NCBI GenBank assembly: GCA_913009915.1
Contig: CAJVYZ010000004.1
Coordinates: forward strand, 1 to 16,451
DNA length: 16,451 nucleotides
Direction of reading: 5' to 3'
DNA from: an uncultured Gemmatimonadota bacterium
GTDB lineage: Bacteria > Gemmatimonadota > Gemmatimonadetes > Gemmatimonadales > GWC2-71-9
Of the stretch, positions 13,291-16,451 are shown piece by piece; position 1 is the first letter of the stretch; the number at the start of each line of letters is the position of its first letter. Under the pieces are notes generated by a model, which searched no databases, was not told where the DNA came from, and saw only the letters and a list, made by a program, of their open reading frames with translations. A program made the position numbers and the translations under genes.

Positions 13291-15345
13291 TCAGAACCAC
13301 CTGCCGAATCTGAACAATAGGAGGTTTCTGCCGCCTTCGGCAACACCATAGTCCACTCCAACAGGTCCGAACGGGGTGTCAGTGCCCAGTCCGATCCGGC
13401 CGCCCAGCAGCCAGCCGCCCTCCGCCACCAGACCACCACCGAACGCTGTCCGCCCGAGCGCTACCTCGCCACTCGCGAAGACCGAGCCCATGATGGTACG
13501 TCGCGTGATCAGGCCGATATCGAATTCCCGGTCGCCCAGGCGCTCGCCTATGTGAAGACCCGGAAATCCCACCATGCCGCCGAGAGGGAACTGCAGCTGG
13601 GCCGGTAGCCCTTCGCCCCATCCGAGCCTGGCGTACGGCCTGAGCGACCAGCGATCGATGTCGAATCTCGGTGCCAGGAGCACCGCAATCCGCTGGTAGA
13701 CGCCCGTCGCCAGGATGTCCGCCTCCATGTGCGACTCGGCGTTTCGGGTCGTGCGCATCACCCGCAAGTGACCTCCGGCGGCCCGGTCGTTGGTATCGGC
13801 TTCACTCCACAGCCGGGTTTCGAACCCGAAGGCGACACTCCACCGGCCGTAGAACCGGCGCTCTAGCCCCAGAAAGCCGACCAGCTCATTCACCGGGACG
13901 GCAGGCTGCTCGTTGCCCTGGGCGTCGAACTGGCGCACGTCCTCAAGCGCGCCGCTGACCGACAGCGTCGGGGTGACCCCATAGGACCCTTTGCGTTTGA
14001 TGTTTCGCAGCCCAGCGAACAACTCTTGGCGGAACCGCCCGAGAAAGACGAATGCACTTCCTTCGAGTCCCTGGGTGAACAGCGCGCGATTGACCGTGCC
14101 GAGCCACAACTTGCCGCCCCGGTCATTGTTGTAGGCGATAGCCAGACCTCCTACCCAGCGGGGCGTGGGCCTCAGCTGCATGTCGAACGACACGGTGTCA
14201 CCGGCGCCACTCGGCCCCAGCCAGATGGAGCGATACCATTGCGTCTCGGACAGCACCGCCAAGCGGCGGCGCAGGGTGACCAGATCGAGTGGTTCCCCCG
14301 CCTTCAGTCGGAGTACCTCCGCCGCACGGCTGGCTTCGTCGGCAGATGCGCTGCGGGAACCCACGGCACCGACGACGGTCGGCAGCCGCCCAGCCGGGGG
14401 TGAACGGCGCGGTTCGAGACAGACCCCACCACCAATCGCCGAATCCGCCACCCGGTACCCTTCCTCGAGCACCTGTGCCACGGTACCCCGATCGAGATCG
14501 AGCGTGCCCACACTTGCCAGGTCGGTCTTGATGTAGATGTCGCCGGGAAGGGTGTCGATGTCTTGGGTAAACAGGTAATTGAGGAGCTGTTCGCCGACGG
14601 CGATCGCCGAGTACGGGTTCAGCGAATCGGATGTTCCGCTGGTGACGTCGGAGATGATCAACCTGGTGGCGCCGGCTTGACGAGCGGCCGCAATGGGAAC
14701 GTTCTGCGACAACCCTCCATCGGTGAAGAACTCGCCTTCGATCTCGACTGGTTCGAACACCACCGGCACCGCCATGCTCGCCCGCACCACCTGAGCCAAA
14801 TCCCCGCGGGCGAAAACCGCTGGTTCCCGCGTCGCCAAGTTGGTGGCGACCGCACGGTAGGGAAGGGGCAGAGAATCGAAATCGCCATGAGCCATGAGAT
14901 TGCCGCGCATCATCGCAAGTGCCAGCAAAAAATTGACCGCGGCCTCGCTCACCCCCGCGTTCTGCAGCTCGATGCCACCCGAGCCCCGCTCCCAGATGAC
15001 CAGCGGCGACAAGCCTCTGAGACGTTGGGGGCCGTGAAGATCGTACGCCTGAAACACCCGCTCCAAGTCGGTGATACGGACCAGGGAGTCGAGCTCGCGG
15101 CCACTGTAGCCCGAGGCGTACAGCGCCCCGACGATGGCACCCATGCTGGTGCCCACCACCAGGTCGGGTGCCACACCTAGGCTGTCCAGAACACGAATCA
15201 GGCCGATGTGCGCCAGACCCTTGACGCCTCCACCAGACAACACCAGCGCCGTTCGCGCCGGGGTGCACACCTGGGCAGCGAGCGGCGAGAGCCCAAGGGA
15301 AAACAGAGCCACGAGGGCAAGCGTCGGTAACCGTGGGCAGCGCAT
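13291..15345 (-). CDS. Secreted patatin-like phospholipase with C-terminal beta-barrel (type Vd-like)
   Basis: This 684-aa protein is built in order of a signal peptide (about 1-25, ending LAAQ), a patatin domain, a POTRA-like stretch (about 335-400, around LVTLRRRLAVLSETQWYRS) and a C-terminal region of amphipathic strands ending in RFGRWF. The patatin domain shows the oxyanion motif SGGGVKG (37-43), nucleophile Ser67 in GTSMG and Asp209 in TDGG, so the Ser-Asp dyad is intact. The final aromatic residue and Gly/aromatic-rich strands suggest an outer membrane barrel. The layout matches PlpD-type (type Vd) autotransporters, which export or expose a lipase. The start is ATG 15345; GTG 15348 adjoins it. 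No clear ribosome site is visible. The substrate is unknown. Confidence 0.9.
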   Translation of the reverse strand: MRCPRLPTLALVALFSLGLSPLAAQVCTPARTALVLSGGGVKGLAHIGLIRVLDSLGVAPDLVVGTSMGAIVGALYASGYSGRELDSLVRITDLERVFQAYDLHGPQRLRGLSPLVIWERGSGGIELQNAGVSEAAVNFLLALAMMRGNLMAHGDFDSLPLPYRAVATNLATREPAVFARGDLAQVVRASMAVPVVFEPVEIEGEFFTDGGLSQNVPIAAARQAGATRLIISDVTSGTSDSLNPYSAIAVGEQLLNYLFTQDIDTLPGDIYIKTDLASVGTLDLDRGTVAQVLEEGYRVADSAIGGGVCLEPRRSPPAGRLPTVVGAVGSRSASADEASRAAEVLRLKAGEPLDLVTLRRRLAVLSETQWYRSIWLGPSGAGDTVSFDMQLRPTPRWVGGLAIAYNNDRGGKLWLGTVNRALFTQGLEGSAFVFLGRFRQELFAGLRNIKRKGSYGVTPTLSVSGALEDVRQFDAQGNEQPAVPVNELVGFLGLERRFYGRWSVAFGFETRLWSEADTNDRAAGGHLRVMRTTRNAESHMEADILATGVYQRIAVLLAPRFDIDRWSLRPYARLGWGEGLPAQLQFPLGGMVGFPGLHIGERLGDREFDIGLITRRTIMGSVFASGEVALGRTAFGGGLVAEGGWLLGGRIGLGTDTPFGPVGVDYGVAEGGRNLLLFRFGRWF

Positions 15346-15410
15346 CACGCCAATCTAGTGTTCTTCGAGAAGCGGTGGCGGCGAACTCTCGCTCGAGCCG
15401 ACAAAACCCC

Positions 15411-15439
15411 TTGCGTCAATGGCGTGGCTTTCTTATAAC
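15411..15439 (+). promoter_or_regulatory. Predicted promoter of the ferredoxin gene
   Basis: TTGCGT (15411-15416), a 17-bp spacer and TATAAC (15434-15439, five of six consensus) lie about 47 bp before the ferredoxin ATG. The -35 box is weak. A GAGGAG ribosome site sits about 10 bases before the start codon. Confidence 0.55.
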
Positions 15440-15485
15440 TTTGCCTGCCTGGCACTACTGACGGATACCGAGGAGTCTCTTCAGG

Positions 15486-15749
15486 ATGACGTACATCATT
15501 GCAGAACCATGCATCGGGGTGAAGGACCGCGCATGCGTTGACGTGTGCCCCGTCGATTGCATCTACGAAGACGATGAACAACTCTGGATCCATCCGGACG
15601 AGTGCATCGACTGCGGCGCCTGCGAACCCGAATGCCCGGTCACGGCCATCTTCCCGGAAGAGGACACCCCCCCGGAATGGACCGAATACATCGCCAAGAA
15701 TCGGGATATCTTCGACAGCGACAACCCCCCGGGCGCACCCCAGGGGTGA
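15486..15749 (+). CDS. fdxA: Seven-iron ferredoxin ([3Fe-4S][4Fe-4S])
   Basis: This 87-aa cytosolic electron carrier has the Cys spacing of seven-iron ferredoxins: Cys9, Cys17 and Cys50 should bind the [3Fe-4S] cluster, and Cys21, Cys40, Cys43 and Cys46 the [4Fe-4S] cluster. Motifs are [19 protein letters not shown] and [12 protein letters not shown]. The acidic C-terminal tail is common in this group. It stands alone with its own predicted promoter and a hairpin terminator downstream. Its redox partner is not in the window; being an Fe-S protein it is a client of the SUF system, but no direct operon link exists. Confidence 0.96.
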   Translation: MTYIIAEPCIGVKDRACVDVCPVDCIYEDDEQLWIHPDECIDCGACEPECPVTAIFPEEDTPPEWTEYIAKNRDIFDSDNPPGAPQG

Positions 15750-15787
15750 GCGCCCTGCTGGCAGATCGCCGCAGGTGAGTAGCGCAG

Positions 15788-15813
15788 GGCCCTTCCGCGG
15801 ATACGGGAGGGCC
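15788..15813 (+). terminator. Probable hairpin terminator after the ferredoxin gene
   Basis: A 10-bp stem with one G-U pair, GGCCCTTCCG with CGGGAGGGCC, closes a 6-nt loop 38 bp after the stop. The downstream run (TCTCCTTA) is only partly T-rich, so termination strength is uncertain. Confidence 0.55.
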
Positions 15814-15822
15814 TCTCCTTAT

Positions 15823-15915
15823 GGCGGTAAGGCGGTAGGGCGGTAGGGGACTGAAGACGATTGGCGCAGGTCGGGTGTGTCCATGAAACGCCTACCGCCT
15901 TACCGCCTTACCGCC
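15823..15915. repeat. Inverted pair of octamer arrays (GGCGGTAR)
   Basis: Three units, GGCGGTAA, GGCGGTAG, GGCGGTAG (15823-15846), are mirrored at 15891-15915 by CCTACCGC and CTTACCGC units. The arms are complementary over 25 bp with a single G-T pair, and 43 bp lie between them. As RNA this would make a long stable hairpin. Confidence 0.88.
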
Positions 15916-16119
15916 CGAAAGGAGAGACGGCCCGCGGGGCCATATACTGCTTGGCCGAGGCCCCGGGACCGGAGAGAGGAAGAGTACAGCAGACGAAAAT
16001 CGGTTTGGTTTCCGACTTCCGCATCCAACCCTACGGGACTCCCGATCGGCCAGTTTCAGTGTTACATGGCAAGGCTCGCTCCAGGCTCCGGGAATTGCCC
16101 CGGGCGGTACCAACAACGC

Positions 16120-16125
16120 AGGAGG
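16120..16125 (+). promoter_or_regulatory. Strong Shine-Dalgarno for the 57-aa ORF
   Basis: AGGAGG followed by ACGACC and ATG. It is the main reason to call this small gene real and to fix its start at 16132. Confidence 0.8.
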
Positions 16126-16131
16126 ACGACC

Positions 16132-16305
16132 ATGCAGGTGACCACCGACTACATCCACCACGCGGCCCGGCTCGCCCGGCAAATACACCTCGAGGCGGCC
16201 ATGGGCGGGACACCGGCGCCGGATGCGGATTTCTACAAGACGCTCGCCAAAGCGCTGAACGACATCGCGGAAAGTCTCGAGACAATGGCCAAACGACGCG
16301 ACTAG
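16132..16305 (+). CDS. Small 57-aa hypothetical protein
   Basis: I do not recognise this protein. It starts MQVTTDYIHHAARLARQI and ends LETMAKRRD; two amphipathic helices are likely, joined by a GGTPAPDAD linker. It has no signal peptide, Cys or membrane segment. Support comes from a near-perfect ribosome site, AGGAGG (16120-16125), 6 bases before the ATG, and from the clean frame to a TAG stop. The frame stays open upstream, but only this start has a ribosome site. It ends 18 bp before the adapter junction, so nothing downstream is available for context. Confidence 0.65.
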   Translation: MQVTTDYIHHAARLARQIHLEAAMGGTPAPDADFYKTLAKALNDIAESLETMAKRRD

Positions 16306-16323
16306 GGCCGTGGCGACCGCTCT

Positions 16324-16381
16324 AGATCGGAAGAGCGTCGTGTAGGGAAAGAGTGTAGATCTCGGTGGTCGCCGTATCATT
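16324..16381. other. Illumina TruSeq universal adapter (contamination)
   Basis: From memory, these 58 bases equal the reverse complement of the TruSeq universal adapter over its whole length, beginning AGATCGGAAGAGCGTCGTG and ending CGCCGTATCATT. It is not genomic. The - strand frame across it gives the well-known artefact peptide FFLMIRRPPRSTLFPYTT. Confidence 0.98.
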
Positions 16382-16451
16382 AAAAAAAAAACAAATAACA
16401 AAACCAATAAAAACAAAAAAATCGAGCCACACCGTACCGATCCTCCCTACC
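16382..16451. other. A-rich read-through sequence after the adapter (artefact)
   Basis: A run of ten A, then mostly A with scattered C/T, then about 30 bases of mixed sequence. This is the usual base-call noise of reads running past the adapter end, so it should be trimmed with the adapter. Confidence 0.9.

Larger units (their letters stand above)
15750..16131. other. 382-bp gene-free stretch between ferredoxin and the 57-aa ORF
   Basis: This holds the terminator hairpin and the inverted octamer arrays. After them lies a GC-rich structured segment: the stem CGGGGCC/GGCCCCG (15935-15941 with 15959-15965) and CCGGG/CCCGG (16088-16092 with 16099-16103). Open frames here lack coding character. 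A TATACT box at 15943 has no -35 partner. It could be a long leader of the small ORF or an RNA, but nothing proves either. Confidence 0.4.

Noticed and set aside
15823..15915. Inverted octamer arrays as a classical intrinsic terminator
   Set aside because: The loop is 43 nt and no T-tract follows; the shorter hairpin at 15788 is a better terminator candidate.
15892..16416. 174-aa - strand frame with a hydrophobic N-terminus resembling a membrane segment
   Set aside because: The N-terminus is translated adapter and A-rich noise; the rest is antisense to the 57-aa ORF.

Overview
This is a GC-rich bacterial window carrying core biosynthetic genes. It holds a contiguous tryptophan operon on the + strand (trpE 3' end, trpG, trpD, trpC, trpF, trpB, trpA; positions 1-5489). 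Converging on it from the - strand is an iron-sulfur cluster (SUF) operon in the order sufR-like regulator, sufB, sufC, sufD, sufS, sufU, followed by a bacilliredoxin gene and a small conserved-looking hypothetical gene (12428 down to 5498). Divergent from the regulator is a peptide deformylase-like gene (12636-13199, +). It converges with a secreted patatin plus beta-barrel protein (15345 down to 13291, -). A seven-iron ferredoxin (15486-15749, +) and a 57-aa small ORF (16132-16305, +) follow.

The host is probably a Gram-negative bacterium. The patatin protein has a signal peptide, a POTRA-like stretch and a C-terminal barrel ending in Phe, which fits an outer membrane. The SufR-type regulator and SufU-type scaffold together with an outer membrane suggest a Gemmatimonadota-like lineage, but this is a guess and not proven by the sequence.

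The trp genes are joined by short start/stop overlaps (ATGA, GTGA, TGATG; 16 bp at trpC/trpF), so translational coupling is likely. They supply chorismate-to-tryptophan conversion; only the start of trpE lies outside the window. The SUF operon is also tightly packed, except for a 111-bp gap between sufB and sufC that is largely filled by two different heptamer repeat arrays. SufS and SufU mobilise sulfur, SufBCD is the assembly scaffold/ATPase, and the regulator carries four Cys that could sense Fe-S status. A strong -35/-10 pair with a palindrome in its spacer lies just before the regulator.

I see no novel multi-gene system. The most notable non-gene signals are: (1) several period-7 and period-8 tandem arrays, each with a different unit, that sit in nearly every SUF-side gap and recur near the ferredoxin; (2) an AT-rich hairpin inside trpB that coincides with a diverged protein patch; (3) a candidate operator/promoter at sufR; and (4) an exact Illumina TruSeq adapter at 16324-16381 followed by A-rich junk. 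The real genomic sequence therefore stops at about 16323.
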